DNA of 64,000 nucleotides, taken from Pseudomonas sp. LS1212 (lineage in GTDB: Bacteria > Pseudomonadota > Gammaproteobacteria > Pseudomonadales > Pseudomonadaceae). Under the pieces are notes generated by a model. That model made no database searches, was not told where the DNA came from, and worked only from the letters and a program-made list of their open reading frames with translations. The stretch lies in NCBI RefSeq assembly GCF_024741815.1, contig NZ_CP102951.1, forward strand, positions 744,001 to 808,000, given 5' to 3'. Within the stretch, counting starts at the first letter, position 1, and the number at the start of each line of letters is the position of its first letter. This document shows positions 16,072-26,300 of this stretch, piece after piece. Both the position numbers and the translations under genes were made by a program.

Positions 16072-16947
16072 ATGCAGATCTGCGAGAACCGCGTAGTGAT
16101 CATCACCGGCGCCGGTGGCGGTTTGGGTCGCGCCTACGCGCTGGCCTTCGCGGCCGAAGGCGCCAAGATCGTGGTCAACGATATCAACAGTGAAGCGGCG
16201 CTGGCCGTGGTCGCTGAAATCCAGGGACAGGGCGGTGTGGCGGTTGCCAACAGCAACGACATCACCCGCTACGACGATGCCGCGCTGATCGTGCGCCAGG
16301 CCATCGAGACCTTCGGTGACCTGAATGTGGTGGTCAACAACGCCGGCATCTGCCGCGACCGCATGTTCGCCAGCCTCACCGAAGCCGATTGGGATTCGGT
16401 CATGGCCGTGCACCTCAAGGGCCATTTCTGCATCGCCAGCCATGCCGCGCGCTACTGGCGCGAGCAGGCCAAGGGCGGTGCCAAGCTGAGTGCGCGCATC
16501 ATCAACACCAGCTCCGGGGCCGGCTTGCAGGGTTCCATCGGCCAGTCCAACTATGCCGCCGCCAAGGGTGGTATTGCGGCCCTGACGTTGGTGCAGGCCG
16601 CTGAACTGGGCCGCTACGGGATTACCGTCAACGCCCTGGCCCCGGCCGCACGCACCGGGATGACCGAGCAGGTTTTCGCCGATGCGATGAAAAAGCCGGA
16701 GGAGGGTTTCGACTACTTCGCCCCGGAAAACGTCGCGCCGCTGGTGGTCTGGCTGGGCTCGGAGGCTTCCCAGGCGGTCAATGGGCAGATGTTCGAGGTC
16801 GAAGGTGGCAAGTTGTCGATTGCCGATGGCTGGCGTCGAGGGCCGGAGCTGGACAACCAGGGGCGCTGGGCGGTGGGCGAGGTCGGTGCGGCTGTGGAGC
16901 AGCTGATGGCTCGGGCGGTCCCTGCGCAGAAAGTCTATGGCAGTTGA
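16072..16947 (+). CDS. SDR dehydrogenase, IpdF-like
   Basis: A 291-aa short-chain dehydrogenase with TGAGGGLG (12-19), NNAGICRDRMF, Ser in NTSSGAG and YAAAKGG. The length, longer than simple SDRs, and the C-terminal tail (VEQLMARAVPAQKVYGS) fit the group containing IpdF, which oxidises a hydroxyl of the hydroindane-CoA intermediate. It ends the operon and a terminator follows 25 bp later. Other 3-hydroxyacyl-CoA dehydrogenase roles remain possible. Confidence 0.7.
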   Translation: MQICENRVVIITGAGGGLGRAYALAFAAEGAKIVVNDINSEAALAVVAEIQGQGGVAVANSNDITRYDDAALIVRQAIETFGDLNVVVNNAGICRDRMFASLTEADWDSVMAVHLKGHFCIASHAARYWREQAKGGAKLSARIINTSSGAGLQGSIGQSNYAAAKGGIAALTLVQAAELGRYGITVNALAPAARTGMTEQVFADAMKKPEEGFDYFAPENVAPLVVWLGSEASQAVNGQMFEVEGGKLSIADGWRRGPELDNQGRWAVGEVGAAVEQLMARAVPAQKVYGS

Positions 16948-16971
16948 TTGAAGTTTTTCGCCGGTATGGCG

Positions 16972-17005
16972 AGCCGCGCCGCCCGTGAGGGCAGCGCGGC
17001 TTTTT
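16972..17005 (+). terminator. Terminator at the end of the steroid operon
   Basis: AGCCGCGC ... GCGCGGCT followed by TTTTAC. The inner GCCC-GTGA-GGGC extends the stem. It lies between convergent genes. Confidence 0.75.
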
Positions 17006-17019
17006 ACTTTTACCCGGGG

Positions 17020-18600
17020 CTACTTTTCAGTCAGGCGTGGCTGTTCGCTCGCAGCGTTTGCGCCTTTGTCCCAGAGCGCGACCAGGCCACCGAAGGTGCC
17101 GACATAGGCAGTGCCATCCGGCGCCAGGGTGATGGGCGACCAATTATTGTCAAAGGCCTGGCCCACGCCGCTCAGGGCCTTGAATTGGGTTTTGCCGCTT
17201 TCGAAGTCCAGCGCCATCAGGTACCAGGCGTTCTCGCCTTCGGGCTGCGGCTCGTAGGTGTAGAAGTAGACCAGGCCGTTGGCCACCGACAGCTTGGGCA
17301 CCACCGACGGCGAACGCTCGGCCGACTGCCAGACAAGGTCACACCCCGATTCGTCTTCGCGGATGTCGACACGGCTGATGCCCCCGCTGACCGCCTGCCA
17401 GTCCTTCTGCGCGAAGGCGCTGGTATAGCCGTGGTTGTTCTCGAGAATGATCGAGCGACCCCAGCCGATCGCTGAGTTGTCGGTCGCCGAGGCGCCTTTG
17501 CCGAACACCGGTATCTTGCAGATCAGACGGTCACCGGCAAAATTCTGCTCGCGACGATAGACCAGCAGGTTGATGCGCTCGTCGCTGTTGTCGGTGATGG
17601 TCACGTAGCGGCTGCCGAGCAGGGTCGGGGTGGTGCCGCTACCCTGATTGATGGCCCCGACCTTGCGCGCGGTACCCCGGTCGTAGGCTTCGCGCCAGCC
17701 TTGCACCGGCTTGCCGTCGGCATCGGCGGCGAAGCGGTACATGGCGTGGTCGGACACCAGATAGACGCCGTCGGCGGCGACCGACAGGCCATTCTGGATT
17801 TCTTCGCCGACCAATTGGCTGCCCTGGACCTGACCGGTGTGCGGGTTCAGCGTGCCGATGCGGCCACGCCGGGTTATCCACCAGATCAAGCCCTGGTGAT
17901 CGGGCATGACCCCGGTGATGGGGTCGCACTCGCCTTTTGGAAACCAGGCGGTAGGGCGTGCGCAGTCGTGCGGGACCTTGTCGCTGAGGTCCCAGCTGTC
18001 GACTTCTTCGAAGACCCAGCGGCCTGTGCTGTCCTGGCGATGAGCGATGCGCTGGATGTGCTGTTCGGCATCGGCGATGACCACGCGATCCTGCTCATCA
18101 ACATAGAAATAGGCGCCGGAGGTGTCGGCCATGATCTTGTCCGGGTCCAGGGTAATCAACGCATGGAAGGTGGACGGTCGCGGCGGCAGCGGGTAGCGCG
18201 CCAGCAGCTTGAGGGTGCGTGGCTCGAGCAACTGCAGCTCGAACTGCATCAGGTTGGCACACAGCACCACCAACCGGCCTTGGCTATCGAACGTGTGAAT
18301 CGGACACATGCCGCCCGGCTTGCGGCTGCCGTCGCGGCTGTTCACCTGCATTTCCCGCCCCAGTGGCCCTGGGCCCGGGTGCGAGTCGGAGCTATAGCCA
18401 TCGGCGTGCATGTAGCTGCTGCCGTTGGCGGCCATATACGGATTGGCGGGAATCGCACCGGTTAGCGGGTGGGCCGTGGCGGCGGCACCGATCAGCGCGG
18501 GTGCATTGCTCTCACTGGCCAGCGGCACGGGGTCATGCGGTTCGGAACAGGCGCTGAGCACGCCGAGCAGGGGCAGGGCAATCAGGAGTGGAGCACGCAT
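17020..18600 (-). CDS. Predicted beta-propeller lipoprotein linked to the steroid cluster
   Basis: A 526-aa protein with a lipoprotein signal (lipobox LSAC, Cys18), so probably outer-membrane anchored. The rest consists of repeated blade-like stretches (GLVYFYTYEP, GTAYVGTFGGLVAL, DGVYLVSDHAMYRF, GLIWWITRRGRIGTL) typical of a WD/PQQ-like beta-propeller without recognisable PQQ ligands. It converges on the ipd operon but has a CTAGTCC motif 83 bp upstream, shared with three steroid units. It may bind steroid or assist its uptake or modification outside the cytoplasm. This role is inference; the family is not recognised. Confidence 0.6.
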   Translation of the reverse strand: MRAPLLIALPLLGVLSACSEPHDPVPLASESNAPALIGAAATAHPLTGAIPANPYMAANGSSYMHADGYSSDSHPGPGPLGREMQVNSRDGSRKPGGMCPIHTFDSQGRLVVLCANLMQFELQLLEPRTLKLLARYPLPPRPSTFHALITLDPDKIMADTSGAYFYVDEQDRVVIADAEQHIQRIAHRQDSTGRWVFEEVDSWDLSDKVPHDCARPTAWFPKGECDPITGVMPDHQGLIWWITRRGRIGTLNPHTGQVQGSQLVGEEIQNGLSVAADGVYLVSDHAMYRFAADADGKPVQGWREAYDRGTARKVGAINQGSGTTPTLLGSRYVTITDNSDERINLLVYRREQNFAGDRLICKIPVFGKGASATDNSAIGWGRSIILENNHGYTSAFAQKDWQAVSGGISRVDIREDESGCDLVWQSAERSPSVVPKLSVANGLVYFYTYEPQPEGENAWYLMALDFESGKTQFKALSGVGQAFDNNWSPITLAPDGTAYVGTFGGLVALWDKGANAASEQPRLTEK

Positions 18601-18682
18601 CGAGGCCTCGCGATTTTATTGCTGGAAGGTTGTACGCAATACGCAATAAGCCGCAGCCGTGCCGTGCGGGCATCGGCTATTT

Positions 18683-18689
18683 GGACTAG
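18683..18689 (-). promoter_or_regulatory. CTAGTCC motif upstream of the lipoprotein gene
   Basis: On the minus strand GGCTAGTCCAAATAGCC lies about 83-90 bp before the start at 18600. It is the fourth copy of the motif and places the lipoprotein gene in the presumed steroid regulon. An inverted repeat (CCTGCATGGG at 18739 and CCCATGCAGG at 18790) lies further upstream; its meaning is unclear. Confidence 0.42.
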
Positions 18690-18839
18690 CCATGCCAGGG
18701 CTTGGTGATGCCGGTGGGCGCTGTGTAAAAATCGGACGGCCTGCATGGGGAGGGCATCTTGTTTTTGTGTGGTGCAATTCAAGCTGCCGACCCATGCAGG
18801 TCACTTCAATTCCTATATTCTTGGGCAGTTGCATAAGCC

Positions 18840-19146
18840 GAGTGCAACACGGTTAATGAATTGAAGACGGCGCAGCATGATGGGTACTCATCACTTCTGT
18901 AATAACTTCAATTGGGCACTCGAAGCCAAAGCGTTTGTGAGGGCGCATATTGAGTTCGTATGCGATGGCGTCCAGCACCTCCTGACTGTGTATCGACAGG
19001 TCCGTGCCTTTGGGCAAGTACTGGCGAATCAAGTCATTGATACTCTCATTGCTGCCGCAAACCACCTTCAGTGTGTTTTCATACAATCTGCCCAGCTGAT
19101 CTTCCCCCTCCAGTGCTGACCTACTTCCACCAAATACATAATTACC
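18840..19146 (-). mobile_element. IS30-family transposase 3'-end fragment, copy 1
   Basis: The minus strand encodes GSNESINDLIRQYLPKGTDL and RPHKRFGFECPIEV. This is the conserved C-terminal end of IS30-type transposases, including the catalytic-domain end. The 307-bp segment is repeated nearly identically at 19692-19998. The upstream 80 bp (around LYENTLKVVC) does not fit the transposase, so the fragment was already chimeric before it duplicated. GAGTGCAACAC at its left end may be the IS terminus. It is not functional alone. Confidence 0.75.
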
Positions 19147-19314
19147 TTTTTCCAGATCATGACGCTTTAAACCTAGCCAAGCCTTGAGAAATCGTGGTCT
19201 GTCCCCTATTTCCTCTATTTCCTTGTCCCCTATTTCCTAATTATAGCGGGCAGATCACGACTGACCGACATTAAAAAACCGTGATCTGTCCCGATTACTA
19301 TCTAATTTCAAATT
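19147..19314. other. AT-rich spacer with degenerate repeats, no gene seen
   Basis: Contains two copies of CGTGRTCTGTCCC (near 19192 and 19290) and three of YCCTATTTCCT-like runs. This word is common around REP-associated or IS sequences. No supported coding region. Confidence 0.3.
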
Positions 19315-19593
19315 TTATATATCTAAAAAAAACACAACTACATATAAAAATAACGCAAAACCGGCCAGCGCTGCTCGCCATTCGGGGTTTGCATCCTTAC
19401 TCAGCCCTCCAGGAGCTATAGCAACCCTTCCACCTCTTAAATAATTATAAACACCCTGAGCAAACCATAGCTGGACCATCAGAATAGTAAAAAACCTTTT
19501 CCAACTCCCATCATATCGAGCAAAGCAATTCACCAAAGAAGCAAGAGCCAACGCCCCCCCCAAGAAAAAATCTATATTTATATAAAAAACCAT
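19315..19593 (-). CDS. Orphan CdiI-like immunity protein
   Basis: A 92-aa membrane protein with three hydrophobic stretches (FFLGGALALASLVNCFA, FFTILMVQLWFAQGVY, ALAGFALFLYVVVFFL). It is clearly a paralogue of the 93-aa protein at 20063-20344: both share FLGG, VQLWFAQ, GGRV-I-PGGL-KDA and YVVVFFL/YLVVFFL. It directly follows the tail of an orphan CdiA toxin end (4-bp spacing). It should protect against the toxin whose fragment precedes it. A membrane location suggests that the toxin acts at the inner membrane or is blocked there. Confidence 0.68.
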   Translation of the reverse strand: MVFYINIDFFLGGALALASLVNCFARYDGSWKRFFTILMVQLWFAQGVYNYLRGGRVAIAPGGLSKDANPEWRAALAGFALFLYVVVFFLDI

Positions 19594-19597
19594 TCAT

Positions 19598-19690
19598 TTA
19601 ATCCGCCTTAAATATTTCACCTGCCTTATCGACTAGTGTATCCCAAACACCCGCAACTCCCAAAACATTAGTAATGGCGGTTGCAGGAGC
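19598..19690 (-). pseudogene. Orphan CdiA C-terminal tail (last 30 codons)
   Basis: The minus strand ends LGVAGVWDTLVDKAGEIFKAD and then a stop. The intact CdiA ends LGVSGAWNKLFDSSKELLKAD and then a stop. The match and the immediate immunity gene show a displaced cdiA-CT/cdiI module. The IS30 fragment at 19692 cuts it off, leaving only this tail. Both tails run into their immunity gene with the same KAD-stop-ATG arrangement. Confidence 0.78.
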
Positions 19691-19691
19691 T

Positions 19692-19998
19692 GAGTGCAAC
19701 ACAGTTATTGAGTTGAAGGCGGCGCAGCATGATACATATCCATCACTTCTGTAATCACTTCAATCGAGCACTTGAAGCCGAAGCGTTTGCGAGGGCGAAT
19801 ATTGAGTTCGTATGCGATGGCGTCCAGCACGTCCTGACTGTGTATTGACAGATCCGTGCCTTTGGGCAAGTACTGGCGAATCAAGTCATTGATATTCTCA
19901 TTGCTGCCGCAAACCACCTTCAGTGTGTTTTCATACAATCTGCCCAGCTGATCTTCCCCCTCCAGTGCTGACCAATTTCCGCCAAATACATAGTTACC
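19692..19998 (-). mobile_element. IS30-family transposase 3'-end fragment, copy 2
   Basis: Near-identical to 18840-19146 with the same length and ends (GAGTGCAACAC at the left, ATAGTTACC at the right). It encodes the same RQYLPKGTDLSIHSQ end of an IS30 transposase. It sits between the active cdiI and the orphan module, so each toxin/immunity unit is followed by one such fragment. Confidence 0.75.
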
Positions 19999-20062
19999 AT
20001 TAACAAACGCTTATATCTGAAAATATTTCCCTCGACATATAATGCTTGAAGCCAAATAAAAT

Positions 20063-20344
20063 TTAGAATTCCAAAAAAAAGACTACCAGATAAACCAGTA
20101 AGGCGACACTTGCCAATATAGCCCGCCATACTGGATCTGCATCCTTCTCTAGCCCGCCCGGACCAATAGATACTCTTCCCCCTTTTAAATATCCGTAGAT
20201 AGCCTGAGCAAACCACAACTGCACCACTAAAACAGTAAAGAACTTCTTCCAATCTCCACCGAATCTATAGAAGCAACTTGCCAGAGAAGCAGCAATCAGC
20301 ACCCCGCCAAGAAAATTACTATACTTATGCAAAGCCTTGATCAT
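20063..20344 (-). CDS. cdiI: CdiI-like immunity protein for the adjacent CdiA
   Basis: A 93-aa small membrane protein starting 1 bp after the cdiA stop codon. It has three hydrophobic segments (FLGGVLIAASLASCF, FFTVLVVQLWFAQAIY, ILASVALLVYLVVFFLEF). Position directly after cdiA is the standard place for cdiI. It is a paralogue of the 92-aa orphan protein at 19315-19593. Low GC and the absence of known homology fit the variable nature of immunity genes. Specific protection against this CdiA is inferred from position. Confidence 0.75.
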   Translation of the reverse strand: MIKALHKYSNFLGGVLIAASLASCFYRFGGDWKKFFTVLVVQLWFAQAIYGYLKGGRVSIGPGGLEKDADPVWRAILASVALLVYLVVFFLEF

Positions 20345-20345
20345 A

Positions 20346-23300
20346 TCAATCCGCCTTAAGCAGTTCTTTGGAACTATCGAAAAGTTTATTCCATGCCCCT
20401 GAAACACCCAATGCATTCGACACTTTTAAAGCATCACCTGCTGACATTCCTCTGGCAATGGCATAACGCTCAAATCCATCACTTAATATAGCGGTAGTTG
20501 ACACCTTAGCAAGATCGCTTTTTAAATACCCGGATAGAAATGATGCAATTGTCGAACCACTCGACATCCCTGCAGATACCCCTCCAGTAGTGACGATTGC
20601 CCCTGCACTCAAAGCAGTTCCAAGATCCTCAATCATCTTTGTATCTGCGGCTTTAATCCAGCGCAGAGTGTTCGCATCACCGAAATCAATATTTGCACCT
20701 GTTGCTATACACTCGGCATTTCCACAAGACAGGAACCGGGGGCTATAAAAAACTCCTTCGATAGCAACGGGCACTCTGTAGCCACCATTTTCGTCCAAAG
20801 GATAGCCTGTCAGTCGATCCCTATTGCCAGTACCATTCTGAGCATATTTCGACCAGTCAGGCTGAGTTAGTGATGAAAAACCAGTCTCTGCCTCAAGAGT
20901 CCAAGTGTACGCATCGGTGCTCTGTTTTATATAGGCAATAATCTCTTTGTCTGCATCATTGAGGTTCTGAACAAAATTATTATCGCCCAAGGATATCCAA
21001 TTACCATCATGGTCATAGATGCCTTCAGACTTAACCACCATATCGGTAGCTGGTGTAATATTCGTGCCCTTTATAGAAGATAGTCGGAGCTGTGCCGCTA
21101 TTTCTTCGATGCTATATTTCCCGCCGCTCTCCTCAGCTAACTTGCGAGCCAATGCCTTCTCATCTGAGTGCAACTGTCTATTATAACGCTCGGCATTCCC
21201 CGCAATCCAACTTCCAGTCGCAGGGTCCCCGCCGCCAAGGGATCCAGCAAGAATACCGATTATCTGCGCTGCACCAACCTTGAATTGATCATCCGTGGCA
21301 AACCGCGCATCCAGGTATTTGCCCAGCGCATCAGTTGTGGCCTGCGTCAGGCCTTCGGTCGCAGCGCCTGCCAGAGCGCCCGTCGTGAAGTCCCCACCCT
21401 TCGCAGCCGACAGCGCACCACCCAGCAGTGCATGCATCAGGATTTTTGAAGCCGTACCTGGATCAACTTTCAAGTACTCGGCCAGATCACCCACTTGCTT
21501 GTTACCAAACGCAGCCGCTAAATCGAGCCCCTCCGATACCAGCGCAGTGCCCAGGTTATCCTTCAGGCTCCCGCCGTTGATGGCGGTGTTGATTCCCCCC
21601 GAAACCAGTACATGCGCACCGCTCCGCAATACGTTCTGACTGACGGTGTTCCAGTCCAACAGGCTCGATGAGAAGCCGGGATTATTGATTCCATTGCCAT
21701 TGAGGATCAGCGCACCGTTCGTTTGCCAGCCCGAAACGTAACTGTCCAGGCCGTTCAAGGCGTACCCCGTCGCCCATTGAGTGGCATACCCTTTGATTGC
21801 ATCACTACTGGTTGCAGCTTTGAAGCCCGCGCCAATGTCGCCGCCACCGTTGATCGTGCCCACCACGAAATTGCTGACGAGGGCTCCGCTCAAGGGACCA
21901 ATGACCATACTGGCCACAATCGCAATGATGAGTGCCGGCGCGGCACCTAATCCTGAGTTTTCATATTTCCAGCTGTCGTGCACCTCTTTCACCAGACGCC
22001 AATCCACTTGGCCGTTCGCCTCGGCTTGCTTGATCCAGGCCAGTTGAGGCTCGGCCTCAACCATTGCATCAATCGCTTGGCTCACCGTCTGCTGATTGAT
22101 TTCCTTTACATCTATCGTGACCTTGCCCGCAGCGCGAATCGCTAACTGCCCTTGCGCAAACATCTCTGTTTGTCGCAGCGTTTCATCGGTGCTGCCAATT
22201 CCCTTGGCACTGTTCCAAGCGAGGTCGCCCTTACTCTTCTCATGACTCTCCTGACGCAGATCCTTCACCCCCTCAAAGGTGATACTGCCGCCACTCTCCA
22301 TGGTCAGGTCCTGGCCACTCTCCAGCTTCGCCACCTGGTAGCGCTGATCACCGCCACTCACGAGGGTCAGGTCACCGCCGCTCTTGATCTCGCTGCCGAC
22401 ATGGGTGAGTTGGGTGACTTCGTCGCGCTGGGTTTGCTTGCTGCCCCAGCCGCCGTTTTTCTGCAGGTCGTACAGCGTGTAGTCGCTGTTCTGTTCGGCG
22501 AGCAGGTTCAGGTGGTTGCCGGTGTAGATGTAAGCCTCGTCACCGGCGCTGATGTGGCTGGCGATCAGGGTGGTGTCGCGGCCAGCGATGCTGAGCACGC
22601 TGCCGCCCGCGCTGAATTGCGCGGCCTGCTGGCGGGTGTGGTTGTCTTCTTCGTGGAGGCGTTTCTTGCCGTCCTTGCTGCGGGTTTCGACGTTGTGTTC
22701 GTCGCCGGCGGACGCCAGGGTGATGTCGCGGGCCGCACTGGCGTTCAGGTCGCCTTCGGCCGTGGCGCGGCTGGCGACGAGGTTCAGGTCGCGGCCGGCT
22801 TCCAGGCTGAGGTTGCCGCCGCTGGTGACGCTGGAGCCGAGGTTTTTCACCTCCGTGGTGATGCTGTAGCGGTGGCCGCCGTTCTCGCTGGTGTGGGTCT
22901 CGCTGGCGTCGGTGACCGCCAGCAGGTTGAGGTCACGGCCGGCCGTTAGGCTGGCGTCGCCAGCGCTGCTGATCTGGCTGAGGTGTTTCAGGTCGCGGCC
23001 GGCACTCATCCGCAATTGGTCGCCGGCGCTGATCCGGCCGCCCGCGTCCACCAGGGTGCGCATCCCGGCGCCCTGGCTGACCTGGATGGCGCTGCGGTCG
23101 TTGATGATGTCGCCCTTGAGCGCGGTCAGGCTGACCTGGTTGGCGCGGATCTCGCCGGCCATGGCGTTGCGGATCGTGTCTTGCGCCAGCAGCGTGAGGC
23201 GTTCGTTGGCTTCGCTCAGGCCGCCCTGGAACAGGCTGCCGCCGGCGATGGCGCTAAGGTCATGGCTGGCGCGCAGGGTGCCGACGGTGGTCAGGTCGCC

Positions 23301-26300
23301 GCCGGCGATCAGGTTGAGGTCGCGGCCCTGGATCAGGCTGCCGCCACGCACGTTGCGCGATTCGGCCTGGGCCAGGTACAGCACCGGGGCCAGGACCTTC
23401 TGCCCCTCCACCACGCGCGCTTCCATCCAGACGATGTCGTGGGTCAGGGCCGCGACCTGTTCGGCGCTCAGGCTGACCCCCACGCTGAGGTTCAGGGCGC
23501 GCTTGCTGGCCAGGGCGTTGTCCATCAGGTAGCGGTACTGTTCGTCATCGCTGGTCAGGCCGGCGGCGAGGAAGCGCTGGCCGGTCCGGGCCAGCACGGC
23601 GTCGCGGATCAGGCGGGTTTCATAGTGGCCGTTGCCGAGGCGGCGCCAGGCAGCGTCGCTGTTGAAGTTGAGCTTGCCCAGCAGGTAGTCGGAACTCATG
23701 AAGTTCGGCAGCTGGGTGAAGCTCGGGTTGGTTTCGATCAGGTAACGGCCTTGCGGGCTCGGGTTGCGAACGAACAGACCGTATTCGCCCCTGGGCAGGC
23801 GGAAGCTCGACAAGGCGGTCGGGTCGATAGCGGCAAAGGGCACGCCGCTGAAGTCCACGGGCACGAAGCTGACCTGAATCGCGCCATCGGCGTCGACCCG
23901 TTCGATGCGCTGTACGTCCTTGGGCGCCTGGGCAGTGGTGCCGCTGCTCTGTTTGTTGAGGGTGATGTTGAGGCCGCCGACCTTCGCGCCGGTCTGGTCG
24001 TTGCCCAGCGTTCCGGTCAGCTGGGCATAGGTGTTGTCGTGCAGGGTGCCGTTCTGGAGGGTCTCGGCGACGTTCAGGTTGACACGCCCACCGGCCTGCA
24101 ACGTGGCGGCGTAGACGGTGTTGCCGTTCTCGTTCCAGGTGGTGACATCGCTCATCAGGCTGAACAACGGCCCCTCGGAGCGTGCGACCAGTTCCTCGAA
24201 GCGGGCCTCGTCGAATTGGCCGGCGGCGACGGCGGCGTTGAAGGCCGGGACGTCGACGTACTCCATCTGGTCCCAGTCGGCGGTGGGGATTCTGCCCGGC
24301 GTACCGATTTCCACGATGTGGGTGCCGGAGCGCGAAGCGGCACCCTGGTTGAGCAGGCGGGTGGCGCTGATGTCGAGATTGCCGTTGGCGGCCAGTAGGC
24401 TGTAGCGGTTCTCGACGCGCCCGGCCTGGATGGAAAGGTTGCCGCCGGCGACCAGGCGCGAGGAGGGCGAGTCGGCGAGCACTTGCTCATCGAAGACTCT
24501 GGTGATGGTGATCAAGCCGCGCTTGAACGAGTCGTGCCCGCCGCAGTGCTGGCCACACACCCAACTCAAGGTGGCGCCCCCCAACCCTTTGCGGATCTGA
24601 AAGTCGGCCTTGGCGTTCTCCAGGCTCATGGCCTTGAGGTCCATGTTCCCTTCGCTTTCGAGGGTGCCGGACAGGTTGCTGAAGGATGCCGCCTGGCCGC
24701 CATCGAGGGCCGCAAAGCTGAGGTCGCCGCGGCTGTAGATATCGCCGTAGTCGTTGCTCAGGCTGTTGCCACGCAGCGCCATCGCCCCGCCACTGAACAG
24801 CAGGGTGTCTGCCGCATTGTTGATGCCGTTCGCCGCACTGAGGCTGACCTGGCCCAGCGCGCCGAGCGTGCCGCGATTGTCGATGCGCAGTGCCGACGCC
24901 GTGAGGTTGCGGTTGGCGACCAGTCGACCGAGGTTGTCCAGGTTGCCGCGCAGCGTCAGTTGGGTGTCGCCGGCGCTGGCCAGCCGACCATTGTTCTGGC
25001 TGAGGTTGTTGGCATTGACGGTCAGTTGCTGTTGCGCCGAAATCAGGCCGCTGTTGACCAGGTCCCCGCCAAGGGTAACGGCGAGGTTGCCGTCACTGAG
25101 CAGTTCGCCGGCGTTGCTCAGGCTGGCGGCGTTCACGTTCAAGCCGGTGGCGCTGGCGATGCGCTCGCCGACGCCCAGGGCGAGTGCCTGGCTGCTGGTG
25201 TAGGTCAACGCCCCATTGAGCTGCCAGCGCCCGACGCGGTTGACACTGCCCACCGTCCAGTTGCCGCTGCCCAGGCCAATAAGGCTGCCCTGGCTGCCTG
25301 CCAGGCTGGCAAGGTTCAGGCTGAACAGCCCTTGCCCGGCGTGCTGGGCCCGCCCGGCGATGTTGTTCAACTGACGGGCCTTGAGGTTGAACGCACGGCT
25401 GCCGATGTCGATCTTGCCGCCCTGGTTGTTCAGGTCACCGAGCAACTCGATCCGGCTCAAGTCGCCAGCCAGCGCCCGAACCTGGCCCCCGGCGCTGTTG
25501 TCGAGACTGCCACCGGTCAGTACCAGTTTATTGCCGGCTTCGATCAATCCGCCCTGATTGAGTACCCGGGTACCGGCAGCGAGCACCAGATCATTGCCAC
25601 TGAGTTCACCACCGGCACGGTTATCCAGGGTCGAGCCGTCGAAGGTGATGCGGGTCTTGCCGAAGATCTTGCCGGCCTGGTTGGTCAGCCTGGCAATGGT
25701 CAGCTTGAGCTCACCCACCACGCTGGAGATCAGCCCGGCCTTGCCATCCAGGGCGCTGTTTTGCACGTCGCCGGCATGTACCGTGAGGCTGTCGCCCTGA
25801 AGCGTGCCGCCCTGGTTTTCCAGGGTGCCGGCGCCGAGTTCAAGTTCGGCGTGACCGCCGTTGGCCAGCATGAAGCCGTTCTGGTTCTGCACGGTGCTGC
25901 CGGTGATGAGCAAGCCGTCAGCGCCGGCGTTGATCTGGCCCTGGTTGCGGTTGTCGACAGTATCGGCCTGGATGTCCACGCGCTTGCCGCGCAGGGTGCC
26001 GCCCTGGTTGAGCAGCGCTTTGCCGGTCAACGTCAGTTGGGTTTTAGCCTGGACCTTGCCGTTGGCATTTTCGAGTTTTTCGGCGGCCTGGAGTCTGGCC
26101 TGGCCCTTGCCTGCCGCGATCAAGCCCGCCTGGTTGCCGATCTGGTCTGCCATGATGTCCAGGCTGTCGGCAATGATCGTGCCGTTGGCGTTGTTCAGCT
26201 CGCGGGCCACCAGCTTGAAGCTGCCATCGGCCACTTCAATGCGCCCCTGACGGTTGTCGAGGCTGTCGAGCGAAACGTCGGCGGCCTGGCCATCGCCAAA

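Noticed and set aside
19920..20252. A minus-strand frame overlapping cdiI and the IS30 fragment
   Set aside because: It is a different frame through cdiI and the mobile fragment and shows no protein-like conservation.
22983..24398. Another long plus-strand frame opposite cdiA (471 codons)
   Set aside because: A shadow of the haemagglutinin repeats with biased Ala/Gly/Val content and no ribosome site.
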